From contig JANBVI010000025.1 in the NCBI GenBank assembly GCA_024239075.1, positions 1 through 64,000 on the forward strand: 64,000 nt of DNA. Direction: 5' to 3'. This DNA comes from Fischerella sp. CENA71 (lineage in GTDB: Bacteria; Cyanobacteriota; Cyanobacteriia; Cyanobacteriales; Nostocaceae). Shown here piece after piece: positions 17,601 to 26,065 of this stretch. Made by a program: the position numbers and the translations under genes. Position 1 is the stretch's first letter. Each line of letters starts with the position of its first letter. The notes under the pieces were generated by a model. The model worked only from the letters and a program-made list of their open reading frames with translations. It was not told the DNA's origin and ran no database searches.

Positions 17601-17784
17601 GATTGTTTTTTTGTTGTTTGATTGTGGATTGGTACATTTGACTTATCTTTAATTAATAGAATTTAGAATTAGGAAAATTAATCAGCTGAGGTGCTTTGCT
17701 GTATATTTATTTGGTATATCTGCTTACTGTTATATATTTAAAAATTACACAACAGCTTAAAATTTATCTCTAGTAAACTTATTG

Positions 17785-18948
17785 CTAAATCACGAATAGA
17801 GGAGTTTGAGATTTTCCATTACCATAGTGAATAGCTGCGATCGCACTAATTACTCGCTCTAAATCTTCATTGGTTAAGTTTGAACCGGATGGTAAACAAA
17901 GACCCCGTCTAAATAAATCTTCAGCTACCGTACCACCAATATATTCACATCCACTAAACACAGGTTGGAGATGCAAAGGCTTCCATACAGGACGAGTCTC
18001 TATTTGCTGTACGCTAAGAGAGTTGCGGACTTGTTCACGATCTGCACCAAAAGCTTCAGGATCTATCGTTAGACACGTTAACCAACGACTAGCACATCCA
18101 AAATCAGCTTCTGGCATAAATTCTATTCCCGGCACATTTCCTAAACTAGAAGCATAAATCTCAAAATTGCGTCGTCTGGTTGCGACTCGTTCACTCAAAA
18201 CACACAACTGACCACGACCAATACCAGCTAAAACGTTACTTAGACGGTAATTGTAGCCAATTTCTGAGTGTTGATAATGAGGAGCGCGATCGCGTGCTTG
18301 TGTTGCTAAGAAACGAGCTTTGGCAACTAAATCTGCATTGTTGGAAACTAGCATCCCACCACCAGAGGTAGTAATGATTTTATTACCATTGAACGAGTAA
18401 ATGCCTATGCATCCAAATGTTCCAGGATGTTGTCCTTTATAGGTAGCTCCCAAAGATTCAGCAGCATCTTCTATTAAGGGAACACGATACTGATTGCAAA
18501 CTTGCAATATAGGGTCGATATCTGCACTTTGACCATATAAATGCACAACAATCACTGCTTTCGGCAATTTGCCAATGCAAGCACGGTATTCTAGCGCCTC
18601 CTGCAACAGTTCAGGATTCATATTCCAAGAAGTGCGATCGCTATCAATAAATACTGGTTTAGCTCTCTGATAAATTATTGGATTGGCAGTAGCAGCAAAC
18701 GTTAGGGTAGAACAAAAAACTTCATCTCCAGATTCAACCCCAATTAATTGCAAAGCTAAATGAATCGCCGCTGTACCAGAACTAACAGCAGCAGCATAAT
18801 CAGCACCAATGATTTGACAGAATTCTTGCTCAAAAGCATCTACATGAGGACCGATGGGAGCAATCCAGTTAGTATCAAAAGCTTGTTTGACGAATTCTAG
18901 TTCGCGATCGCCCATATGCGGAGTTGAAAGCAAAATGGGTTTACTCAT
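17785..18948 (-). CDS. DegT/DnrJ/EryC1 sugar aminotransferase, 387 aa
   Basis: PLP-dependent aminotransferase of nucleotide-linked keto sugars. It shows LSTPHMGDRELEFVKQAFDTNWIAP at the N-terminus, SSGTAAIHLAL for phosphate binding, EDAAESLGATYKG with the PLP-contacting aspartate near 160, and the Schiff-base lysine in YSFNGNKIITTSGGG near 186. It resembles PglE/EpsN, which aminate UDP-4-keto-6-deoxy-GlcNAc. The dehydratase that would make this substrate is the first gene of the cluster (32784-34826). Only two bases separate it from the preceding PP-loop gene, so the two are co-translated. Confidence 0.87.
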   Translation of the reverse strand: MSKPILLSTPHMGDRELEFVKQAFDTNWIAPIGPHVDAFEQEFCQIIGADYAAAVSSGTAAIHLALQLIGVESGDEVFCSTLTFAATANPIIYQRAKPVFIDSDRTSWNMNPELLQEALEYRACIGKLPKAVIVVHLYGQSADIDPILQVCNQYRVPLIEDAAESLGATYKGQHPGTFGCIGIYSFNGNKIITTSGGGMLVSNNADLVAKARFLATQARDRAPHYQHSEIGYNYRLSNVLAGIGRGQLCVLSERVATRRRNFEIYASSLGNVPGIEFMPEADFGCASRWLTCLTIDPEAFGADREQVRNSLSVQQIETRPVWKPLHLQPVFSGCEYIGGTVAEDLFRRGLCLPSGSNLTNEDLERVISAIAAIHYGNGKSQTPLFVI

Positions 18949-18950
18949 GT

Positions 18951-20027
18951 TTATTCTTCTTTCCTATTTTGAGTTTCCTCAAGTTTCTTTTCTACAAGCT
19001 TGTGCAGAGTTTCTGTATTATCCTTGATATCTGATAATTGATGTTTGGCTTCTTCTTTGTCCAAGAATCCAGTAATGACTTCTCGTGAGAGCAGTTGTAA
19101 CTCTGGATGATAACCGAGTCTCTTATTAACTTGGTATTCTACTAAACCAGGTAATACACAGTTGGTGCTGTTACCATGAATTTTTACGGTTGACCAACCA
19201 ATCTCATCTAATATTCTATAAACGTCCTTTTCAGTTAATTGCAACACAAACGGTAGAGAGAAAATCTGCAATTTTATACCCGTCTTCTCATCCGTTATCC
19301 ATTTTGTGGAACGCACTTCTGGCTCTATCCAGTGCCACCAATTCCGTCCCATGATAATCCGATTTATACGATGCTCAACACAATAATCTTGAATTTCCTT
19401 GTAAAACATGTCTCCACATTTATAACAAGGGTATCCATTCTTAAAGTTATTATCCATCATTTCTTTCACATAAGGTGCAAGGTCAATATTTAATACAACT
19501 AGTTCCACACCCAATTTGTCACATAACTTTCGACCGTTTTCGACAACCTGTTCAGGAATAAAACCATTCTGAACCAAAACAGCAGTTACATCTAAACCAA
19601 ATTGCTGTCGTGCCGTAATTAGAGAAACTGCACTATCCTTTCCACCAGAAAAACCCACAACTGCATCAACCTTAGCACCATCTTCTCTTGGGGTATGCAA
19701 AAAAGTTTGTAATTCACTATTTAGAACTTCTTGTTTAAAGTTATTTTTGTATGTCATGCACATATTGCAAACACCATCAGCACCAATATAAATGTTTGGT
19801 ATGCGCGTATTAAATAAACATTCTTGACACTCTACAGGCTTAAAGAAAGGATTTTTCCCTGTATTGAACCACGTCTTAATCTTATTCTGCAAATGTATTC
19901 TCCGCGCACGTAAATTGTAGTTAATTCCATTCACAGATATCTTACATTTGTAGGGTGAGTAATCTTCGCGTAGGAATTTAGGAAGAAATAATGCAAAATC
20001 CTGCACAAGAATATTCCGTATTGACAT
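18951..20027 (-). CDS. PP-loop N-acetyl sugar amidotransferase (WbpG/PseA-like), 358 aa
   Basis: ATP-pyrophosphatase fold of the group that turns a sugar acetamido group into an acetamidino group. The PP-loop is GFSGGKDSAVSL near residue 126. A probable zinc site precedes it (CQECLF at about 62 and VCNMCM at about 82), as in WbpG. A second pair (PCYKCG) is near 200 and the conserved GRNWWHW near 225. WbpG takes ammonia from HisH/HisF-like partners encoded alongside; none is present in this cluster, so it may use the chromosomal pair or another nitrogen donor. Substrate and product are inferred. Confidence 0.7.
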   Translation of the reverse strand: MSIRNILVQDFALFLPKFLREDYSPYKCKISVNGINYNLRARRIHLQNKIKTWFNTGKNPFFKPVECQECLFNTRIPNIYIGADGVCNMCMTYKNNFKQEVLNSELQTFLHTPREDGAKVDAVVGFSGGKDSAVSLITARQQFGLDVTAVLVQNGFIPEQVVENGRKLCDKLGVELVVLNIDLAPYVKEMMDNNFKNGYPCYKCGDMFYKEIQDYCVEHRINRIIMGRNWWHWIEPEVRSTKWITDEKTGIKLQIFSLPFVLQLTEKDVYRILDEIGWSTVKIHGNSTNCVLPGLVEYQVNKRLGYHPELQLLSREVITGFLDKEEAKHQLSDIKDNTETLHKLVEKKLEETQNRKEE

Positions 20028-20199
20028 AACTACCTCTCAAACATGAGTTATTTTCAATTTAATTATTTTGATTGCGGTATCAGTCCTTAAGAGGATGTTT
20101 GAAAAGTCAAGGAAGGTAGAAAACCGTCATTCTGTAGACGCCTCTGCGGTTTATTAATGCACTTTATTTAATTTTTTAGCAAAAGTTCACGTCTCTAAG

Positions 20200-21285
20200 T
20201 TAAAAACTGATTATTTCAAGTGAACGATAAGCAGGAAAAAATGATGAATCAAGTAGTGTTTCTACCTGCTGATTTAAAAACTTAGCTCGTAAATAAACTA
20301 AATAGTTATATTTTTCCTGATCTGTGATTAGACGTAATGTCAAAAACTTGTACCTTAACTTTGAGAAACCTGATTTAAAATCATATATCCCATCTGTTGT
20401 ACCTCTATATCCGCCTCCCAGATGCATAAATTTATTTCCACGTTCTTTTGCCCAAAATCTCACATAATCAAACATGATCTTATCAGGAGAAAATTTGAGA
20501 AATTTGTTTTTTGTTCCACTCAGATAACTTTGAACAATGCCACAACATTCAGTAAATAAACAAGCACTCATGATCTCATTCTCAAATTCCACAATACTCA
20601 AATGTAGATTATTAGTTAATTTTTTTGACAATTCCCAAAAAAAATCCTGGCTAAAATAATATAATTTTGCAGCCCCTACACGCTCCATAGTTTCATAATA
20701 TATTTCTAGAAAATTCTCTAAGTATTCATCCAATAAAACCATCTTTACAGTAATTCCATTCCGTTTCTGCCGATTAATGATTTTACGATGGCTAGAGTGT
20801 GTCTGTGTCCATATCTCTTCATGAGAAAGATTTAAATTGATAGCCACCGTTTCACCAGTGATTTTACATATATCAGGTGAATATATTTTTTCTAAACCTT
20901 GATTAAGTATGGGATGCAATCGAAAGAATGCTGAACATATATTCTGATTACGCAATACAAATATTAAGTTATTGATAGCTAGTTCCAAAAAATCCGGTGA
21001 ATTTGCTGCGGTTTCACTCAGCAAAATTCCTGGATAGCCGTATGGCGAAACTACATCAAAAACTTCTGGAATTTCTTCTTCACCAAATAAATTATCACAT
21101 CGACGTATCAAATAAGGTAAAAAAAATATTTTTTCTCCTTCAGAAATTAGAATAGCTTGTGGAGTAGTGTTAGTTCTTTTAGATTCTAAATACACAAACT
21201 GAGGCAAATGATAAAAATCGTAACGCAATTTGTTCAGTGTTTCTAACCACAAAGGGTTTGATAAATCAATGATTTTTGTTTTCAT
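20200..21285 (-). CDS. FemAB/CelD-like GNAT acyltransferase, 361 aa
   Basis: The protein has the two-lobe arrangement of FemAB-like GNAT proteins: an N-terminal lobe with LPQFVYLESKRTNTTPQAIL and VFDVVSPYGYPGIL, and a C-terminal lobe with THSSHRKIINRQKRNGI near 165, YYETMERVGAAKLYYF near 200, and MHLGGGYRGTTDGIYDFKSGFSK near 300. Relatives transfer amino acids or acyl groups to an amine. In an exopolysaccharide cluster beside a deacetylase and an aminotransferase, N-acylation of an amino sugar is a reasonable guess. There are no membrane segments. Base composition is very A+T rich compared with the flanking genes. Confidence 0.7.
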   Translation of the reverse strand: MKTKIIDLSNPLWLETLNKLRYDFYHLPQFVYLESKRTNTTPQAILISEGEKIFFLPYLIRRCDNLFGEEEIPEVFDVVSPYGYPGILLSETAANSPDFLELAINNLIFVLRNQNICSAFFRLHPILNQGLEKIYSPDICKITGETVAINLNLSHEEIWTQTHSSHRKIINRQKRNGITVKMVLLDEYLENFLEIYYETMERVGAAKLYYFSQDFFWELSKKLTNNLHLSIVEFENEIMSACLFTECCGIVQSYLSGTKNKFLKFSPDKIMFDYVRFWAKERGNKFMHLGGGYRGTTDGIYDFKSGFSKLRYKFLTLRLITDQEKYNYLVYLRAKFLNQQVETLLDSSFFPAYRSLEIISF

Positions 21286-21333
21286 GACTAATTAACTGGA
21301 ACTAGTAAATTGCTTGACCAAGAAGACATTTAG

Positions 21334-22002
21334 TTAATGTATTTGACGGATCATATAAAAAGCTTCCGCAGCAAAAAGATTAACTGTACTCCCACGTAAA
21401 GTAGCTAAAGCTCGCAATGACTCTTCAGAACGTTCATTGGGAAAAGGTTTAATTTGTGAAGCATAAATTCGCATCGCTTCTAATTTGATTTCTAAGTAGG
21501 CAGAAATATTTACGAAAACATTAGGAACAAAATTTGCAGTTAGATAAGGAGCATTCCAATTAGTTTCCGAAAGTGTTTCATAGGCATATATTGATTTTGG
21601 TGCATGAGGATTATTTGGTCTTGCTGCTACCAAAGATGATAAAAAAACTCTTTGATGATCCATATGTAAATCACCAAGAAAAGGGATAAAAAGCATATCT
21701 GGCTGGATTTTTTGAATTAATTTAAACAGTTGAGCGTTAATATCACGATGGGGTATATTGTCTAATCTAGCTGCTGGAAATGAAAGAAATATGCTTTCTT
21801 TAACGCCTAAAACTTGATGCGCTGCTAATGCTTCTTGGCGATCTGTTTGATTCATTTCCTCCGAAAAATCTGGTGGATATCCTTGAGTCATGATCACTAC
21901 GTAAACTTCATTTTCTTCAGCTGCAAATCGAGCTATTGTTCCGCCAACACCTAATATTTCATCATCAGGATGTGGTGCAATAATCAATATTTTATGGTTC
22001 AT
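21334..22002 (-). CDS. PIG-L family N-acetylglucosamine deacetylase, 222 aa
   Basis: Zinc-dependent LmbE/PIG-L deacetylase. The metal site AHPDDE-like HPDDE is at residues 11-15, and the third ligand region is FLGDLHMDHQRVF near 110 with conserved HxDH-type histidines. Relatives remove the acetyl group from N-acetylglucosamine on lipids, mycothiol or polysaccharide precursors. I place the start at ATG 22002 (MNHKILIIAPHPDDE); the longer frame from 22014 uses TTG and overlaps the WbqC stop. The gap to WbqC is only eight bases, implying one operon. Confidence 0.85.
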   Translation of the reverse strand: MNHKILIIAPHPDDEILGVGGTIARFAAEENEVYVVIMTQGYPPDFSEEMNQTDRQEALAAHQVLGVKESIFLSFPAARLDNIPHRDINAQLFKLIQKIQPDMLFIPFLGDLHMDHQRVFLSSLVAARPNNPHAPKSIYAYETLSETNWNAPYLTANFVPNVFVNISAYLEIKLEAMRIYASQIKPFPNERSEESLRALATLRGSTVNLFAAEAFYMIRQIH

Positions 22003-22010
22003 AGTTTGAC

Positions 22011-22703
22011 TCAATAAATATCTAAAATTTTTCTAGTTTCTGAACCACAGCAAAATAGAGTATCTAGAATCGACATATTGGGCAAAAATCCCAATTCTGG
22101 AAATAGTTGAGTGTACGATGGATAAGTAAATTTTTGCCACAAAACATTAATATCAGCAGCTTCAAAAGCTGCCAGATCCATATACCTTCTACCTCCAGAA
22201 CCAGATAAGTAAGTATCGGCTCCTACAGCTTTACAGATGTCGATTAATAGTTGAGATTTGTGACCTTCAACTTCCAACGTAGACAAGTAAACAATAGGCT
22301 TCTTGATATCCAACACATCCATAACCCATTGAATCAGTGCCATATTGAGTTCACAAAGATTACTCCATTCTCCACTGAGGATTTGCTGTATTTCTGAACT
22401 GTATTTGTGGAAGTAGGGAGCGCGAGAATAATTTGTCACCAGGGTCTGCCAATGCTTCCGAGACCAAGGAAGATTTGTATGGATCAGCATTTCATTGATG
22501 ATTTCTTCGTCTCTTGAGCGATGGACTACTGGTACTGTTAGCCATTTTTCTCCTTGACACGTCTTGATTTTGTTGCGGTGTTGAATACCCCCTCTCTCAA
22601 ACTGTACGTTATCCATTACTACAAAAATGTCACCTTGTTGTAGCTTATGAAAGAAACCCAGATAGGGCAAATACTGTGGTTGGTGAATAACTGCGCTTTT
22701 CAT
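22011..22703 (-). CDS. WbqC family protein, 230 aa
   Basis: A WbqC-like protein: IHQPQYLPYLGFFHKLQQGDIFVVMDNVQFERGG (residues 6-40), HRNKIKTCQGEKWLTVPV near 50 and the conserved C-terminal block YLSGSGGRRYMDLAAFEAADI near 178. The family is found in O-antigen and capsule clusters; some members are proposed to act on amino-sugar intermediates, but no reaction is firmly assigned. AAGG lies seven bases before ATG 22703. It follows the sugar transferase gene by eight bases. Confidence 0.85.
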   Translation of the reverse strand: MKSAVIHQPQYLPYLGFFHKLQQGDIFVVMDNVQFERGGIQHRNKIKTCQGEKWLTVPVVHRSRDEEIINEMLIHTNLPWSRKHWQTLVTNYSRAPYFHKYSSEIQQILSGEWSNLCELNMALIQWVMDVLDIKKPIVYLSTLEVEGHKSQLLIDICKAVGADTYLSGSGGRRYMDLAAFEAADINVLWQKFTYPSYTQLFPELGFLPNMSILDTLFCCGSETRKILDIY

Positions 22704-22711
22704 AAAAGCCC

Positions 22712-23365
22712 TTATCTTTGTTCATAGATACCTTCTTTGCGAAGAACTACTGGAATTGTTCGCAAAAGAATGACTATATCTAACCAAAAATTCCAGTTGT
22801 CTACATACCAAACATCTAGCTTAAGCCGTTCATCTAAATCATTTTCCAAACCTCCATTGACTGCTTCCCAAGCTGTTAGACCAGGCGGCATTAACAAACG
22901 TCGTTTTTGGCAATTGCTATAGGTTAATAGAGTCGAAGTTAATAGGGGTCTTGGCCCGACCAAACTCATATCACCACGGAGAACATTGAAAAGTTGAGGT
23001 AATTCATCGAAGTGATATTCGCGTAAGAATTTACCAATAGGTGTAATGCGAGGATCGCCTTTGAATGTATTTAAACCAGCACCAATGTAGATAGCTCCAT
23101 CAACCATTGTGCGAAATTTATAGATCACAAATGGCTCTCCCAACATTCCTAGACGTTCCTGACAAAAGAGAATCGCTCCAGGAGAACTCACCCGAACTGC
23201 CAAAGCAATCACAAACAAGACAGGTAATAAGATTATGATTGCTATGCAGGCGATGCTGATATCAAACAAGCGTTTGCACACTAGTTGTATTTTCCTGCTT
23301 TTATACTCTGTCAGATAAGCTTGCTTAACTTCTTGCCACTTTTTGGCTGTCCAAGTTTCAGTCAT
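22712..23365 (-). CDS. Undecaprenyl-phosphate sugar transferase (WcaJ/PglC-like), 217 aa
   Basis: The enzyme that loads the first sugar-1-phosphate onto undecaprenyl phosphate. A single N-terminal hydrophobic segment lies at about 33-55 (FDISIACIAIIILLPVLFVI), followed by GAILFCQERLGMLGEPFVIYKFRTM, FLREYHFDELPQLFNVLRGDMSLVGPRP and LMPPGLTAWEAVNG, all diagnostic of PF02397. The short form without extra helices resembles PglC, which uses UDP-diNAc-bacillosamine, in keeping with the dehydratase and aminotransferase in this cluster. Its ATG (23365) directly follows a heptamer array, with no ribosome-binding site. Confidence 0.9.
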   Translation of the reverse strand: MTETWTAKKWQEVKQAYLTEYKSRKIQLVCKRLFDISIACIAIIILLPVLFVIALAVRVSSPGAILFCQERLGMLGEPFVIYKFRTMVDGAIYIGAGLNTFKGDPRITPIGKFLREYHFDELPQLFNVLRGDMSLVGPRPLLTSTLLTYSNCQKRRLLMPPGLTAWEAVNGGLENDLDERLKLDVWYVDNWNFWLDIVILLRTIPVVLRKEGIYEQR

Positions 23366-23467
23366 CCGATTTTAGATTTTAGATTACTCTGTCGAACTTG
23401 TACGCGTGTCGCTAACCCGCCTACTAAAGGTAGACGCACTTCGGTGCATCTATGGATTTTGGATTGC
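23366..23467. repeat. Composite dispersed repeat with heptamers at both ends
   Basis: On the minus strand AATCTAA, AATCTAA and AATCGG (23385-23366) lead straight into the ATG of the sugar transferase. Then follow GATTACTCTGTCGA, a variable body with the hairpin CTAC/GTAG, a GACGCACTTCGGTGCATC hairpin and TCTATGGATTTTGGATT. The last part encodes the C-terminus AIQNP and the stop of the upstream glycosyltransferase. A related copy lies at 58846-58914. Confidence 0.75.
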
Positions 23468-24640
23468 GAGATCAAAGCTTGGTAATACAATTCCTAGCTC
23501 TCGATAGAATTCGGAAAGTCGTTGGAATACGAATCGTTCGTCATATTGACTTTCAACCCGTCGTCTCCCGGCTTGTCCGTAGGCTGTTCGCTGGTCTGGA
23601 TTTGATAGTAATATCTCCAAAGCTGCTGCTAACTTTTGGCTATCGTGTGAGGGTACGATTAGACCTGTTTTTCCATGCACCACTGCTTCTCGACATCCGC
23701 GAATATCTGTGGTGACGACGGGTAGAGCCATTGCCATTGCTTCGAGAATTGAACGAGGGAGTCCTTCATTGTGGAAAGTAGGCAGTACAAAGATATCTAA
23801 AAGACCTAGTAATTCTGGGATGTCGGTACGTTGACCTGTAAGAGTTACGTGTTTTTCAATTCCTAGAGTGTGAATTCGCTCCATTAACTCGGTTTGGAAA
23901 GGGTCAGGATCGCCAGTGATTTGACTGCCAATCACCAAAATGTGTAGGTTGGGAAACTTAGCCAATAAGCAAGCTGCTGCCTCAATTAAATATTCACTTC
24001 CTTTTTTACGAGTTAAACGCCCAACTGTGCCAACTATCAAATTAGTATTCGCAGGGATACCTAAAGATTCCCTTAATTGTGTTTGATTGCTTTTTGAGAG
24101 GCGATCGCGTTGAAAGCAATGAATATCTACACCATTACCCAAATAAACAATCTTTTCAGGTGGACAAAGACCCTGTTTACGAGCTGTGCGGATATCTTCG
24201 TAATTTTGGGTAAAGATGAGGTCAGTCAACAAAGCAGCTATCTTTTCAACTGTAAAGTAAAACCAATATTGCAGGAAAGAAGATTGCTCATAGAAGGGAA
24301 AGCCATGAGCAGTATAGACAATCCGTTTGACTCCGGCTAATTTGGCAGCAATACGACCCAGAACAGCAGCGATTGGAGTATGAACGTGAACAAGATCATA
24401 CTGATTCTGTCGCATCAATTGAGCAAGTTGGTAAATAGTTCTAATGTTCAGCAGTGGAGAAATTTGGCGATCAATTTGAATGGGATGGATGACATAACCC
24501 TCTTGTTGGAGCCTTTCCACCTCAATTCCTGGAGAACAGGAAATTTCCACTAACAAATGACGAGATAAAAAGTAATCAATCTGAGGTTTTAAAAGGGTTT
24601 CAACTGTAGCTCCAATGGCGCAAATATGCAAGATTTTCAT
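23450..24640 (-). CDS. Glycosyltransferase family 4 (GT-B), 396 aa
   Basis: Retaining GT-B glycosyltransferase. The N-lobe starts MKILHICAIGATVETLLKP and has YDLVHVHTPIAAVLGRIAAK near 82. The C-lobe has VGTVGRLTRKKGSEYLIEAA near 208, the sugar-nucleotide region VTLTGQRTDIPELLGLLDIFVLPTFHNEGLPRSILEAMAMALPVVTT near 275-320 with the EX7E-type motif, and GLIVPSHDSQKLAAAL. It resembles enzymes that add the second sugar to a lipid-linked intermediate. AGGTGA precedes ATG 24640. The last five residues and stop come from a dispersed repeat. Confidence 0.85.
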   Translation of the reverse strand: MKILHICAIGATVETLLKPQIDYFLSRHLLVEISCSPGIEVERLQQEGYVIHPIQIDRQISPLLNIRTIYQLAQLMRQNQYDLVHVHTPIAAVLGRIAAKLAGVKRIVYTAHGFPFYEQSSFLQYWFYFTVEKIAALLTDLIFTQNYEDIRTARKQGLCPPEKIVYLGNGVDIHCFQRDRLSKSNQTQLRESLGIPANTNLIVGTVGRLTRKKGSEYLIEAAACLLAKFPNLHILVIGSQITGDPDPFQTELMERIHTLGIEKHVTLTGQRTDIPELLGLLDIFVLPTFHNEGLPRSILEAMAMALPVVTTDIRGCREAVVHGKTGLIVPSHDSQKLAAALEILLSNPDQRTAYGQAGRRRVESQYDERFVFQRLSEFYRELGIVLPSFDLAIQNP

Positions 24641-24776
24641 TTCATCACCTATTTTATTAAAATAACTCTTAAAAAATAAGAATGTGTTTAACCTAATGAG
24701 TATTTAATTTGGATAAAATCAGGGCTAAAGCCCTCACTACAAGCGAATCAGTCTGGAGAAATGAATGAAGATTAGC

Positions 24777-25997
24777 TTACAGCTGGTCTAGTGCTTGCCA
24801 ATACTCTTGTTTTTGTTCATTCAGCCAAACCTGGGTTGTTTCTCGGATGTACCAGTGGAACTCTATTCGTCGCTCGTGCAATTCCTCATCTGTGTAGTGT
24901 TTTGCTTTCTGCAAGTTACGAATTGACATACGAGCCATGCGTTCTGGATCAGTTACTACCTCGCAAATTTTACGCGCTAAAGCAACTACGTCTCCTGGTG
25001 GAACCAAATCTTCACACACAAGCAGTTCAGGGATACCCCCTACTGTAGAGCCGATGCAGGGAAGTCCTCTGGCCATTGCCTCAACCATTGCTCTTGGTAA
25101 GCCTTCTTGATGGGATGGTAGGACAAAAAGATCGGCTCTATCTAACTGAGTACGTACAGCATTACCAGCAGGCAACCAACCTAGAAAATTAACATGTTCT
25201 CCCAGAACCACAGCTTTCGCTTCCAATTCTGCCCGGTGCTTCCCATCCCCAATCAAGACTAACTTTAGGTTTAGTCCTTCTTGGATACATCTAGCAACAG
25301 CTTCAATTAGTACGTCAGGAGCCTTATAAAGTTGATCCATTGTGCCTACATAGATTAGGCTCACAAAATCTTTTGTTGGCGTCGGAATGCGAGGTAAACA
25401 AACAAAAGCGGAATGAGGTAGCTCAACATCTGAAAAATAAGTTGAAAAAGTCTTGCTCCCTGGTGGATAACGATGTTGTAGCGCATGTTCGGTGACATAA
25501 GCTGCTGCACAAGCTTCGGTACAAAGTTGTCGTAACTGGCGGGGGAACAACCAACGGAAAAAGCTTCTTAAAGGATGCTTAACTGAACCAGGGGCAAAGA
25601 CATCGTAGGGATCGGCAACAACTTCCACTCCGTAAGGATAGTGATTTCGACGTAAGATAGGTAAAAAATGATTAGCAATTTGAGAGGAAACACGCAGGAT
25701 TATAGCATCGTTGAGAGTCAAGGCATTAGCGATCGCCTGCTGAACTTGTCGTATCCGCAACAGATACTGCACTGGGCCTACATAATCAGGTACAGCTACA
25801 AATGAGACTCCCTCGCCATCGGCGCGTTTCCATCCAGTCGGAACCGATGAAACTTCGCGTACACGTGCTACCACACGCAGATGATCGAAAACTTCTAAAT
25901 AACGTATCCAGAATGAATGGGGAAACATAGTAAGTGTCCACACTTTTCCATCTGGTGTTCTCTCAAAGCGATGCTCAAGTGCTACCAGTAGATTCAT
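24777..25997 (-). CDS. Glycosyltransferase family 4 (GT-B), 406 aa
   Basis: A second GT-B enzyme. It has LLVALEHRFERTPDGKVWT at the N-terminus, an interdomain region near residue 200, then FVSLIYVGTMDQLYKAPDVLIEAVA near 215, LVLIGDGKHRAELEAKA, VNFLGWLPAGNAVRTQL and DLFVLPSHQEGLPRAMVEAMARGLPCIGS near 300-325, with the conserved E(x7)E pair, then VPPGDVVALARKI. Acceptor and donor are unknown. The region 24641-24776 on its far side carries a remnant (GGGCTAAAGCCCTCACTACAA) of the repeat family seen at 62480. Confidence 0.85.
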   Translation of the reverse strand: MNLLVALEHRFERTPDGKVWTLTMFPHSFWIRYLEVFDHLRVVARVREVSSVPTGWKRADGEGVSFVAVPDYVGPVQYLLRIRQVQQAIANALTLNDAIILRVSSQIANHFLPILRRNHYPYGVEVVADPYDVFAPGSVKHPLRSFFRWLFPRQLRQLCTEACAAAYVTEHALQHRYPPGSKTFSTYFSDVELPHSAFVCLPRIPTPTKDFVSLIYVGTMDQLYKAPDVLIEAVARCIQEGLNLKLVLIGDGKHRAELEAKAVVLGEHVNFLGWLPAGNAVRTQLDRADLFVLPSHQEGLPRAMVEAMARGLPCIGSTVGGIPELLVCEDLVPPGDVVALARKICEVVTDPERMARMSIRNLQKAKHYTDEELHERRIEFHWYIRETTQVWLNEQKQEYWQALDQL

Positions 25998-26065
25998 TGA
26001 TTAATACTCTCCAACTGAATTGGAAATTAACACATGCTAAATAGCATCAATAGCTGAATGTTTAT

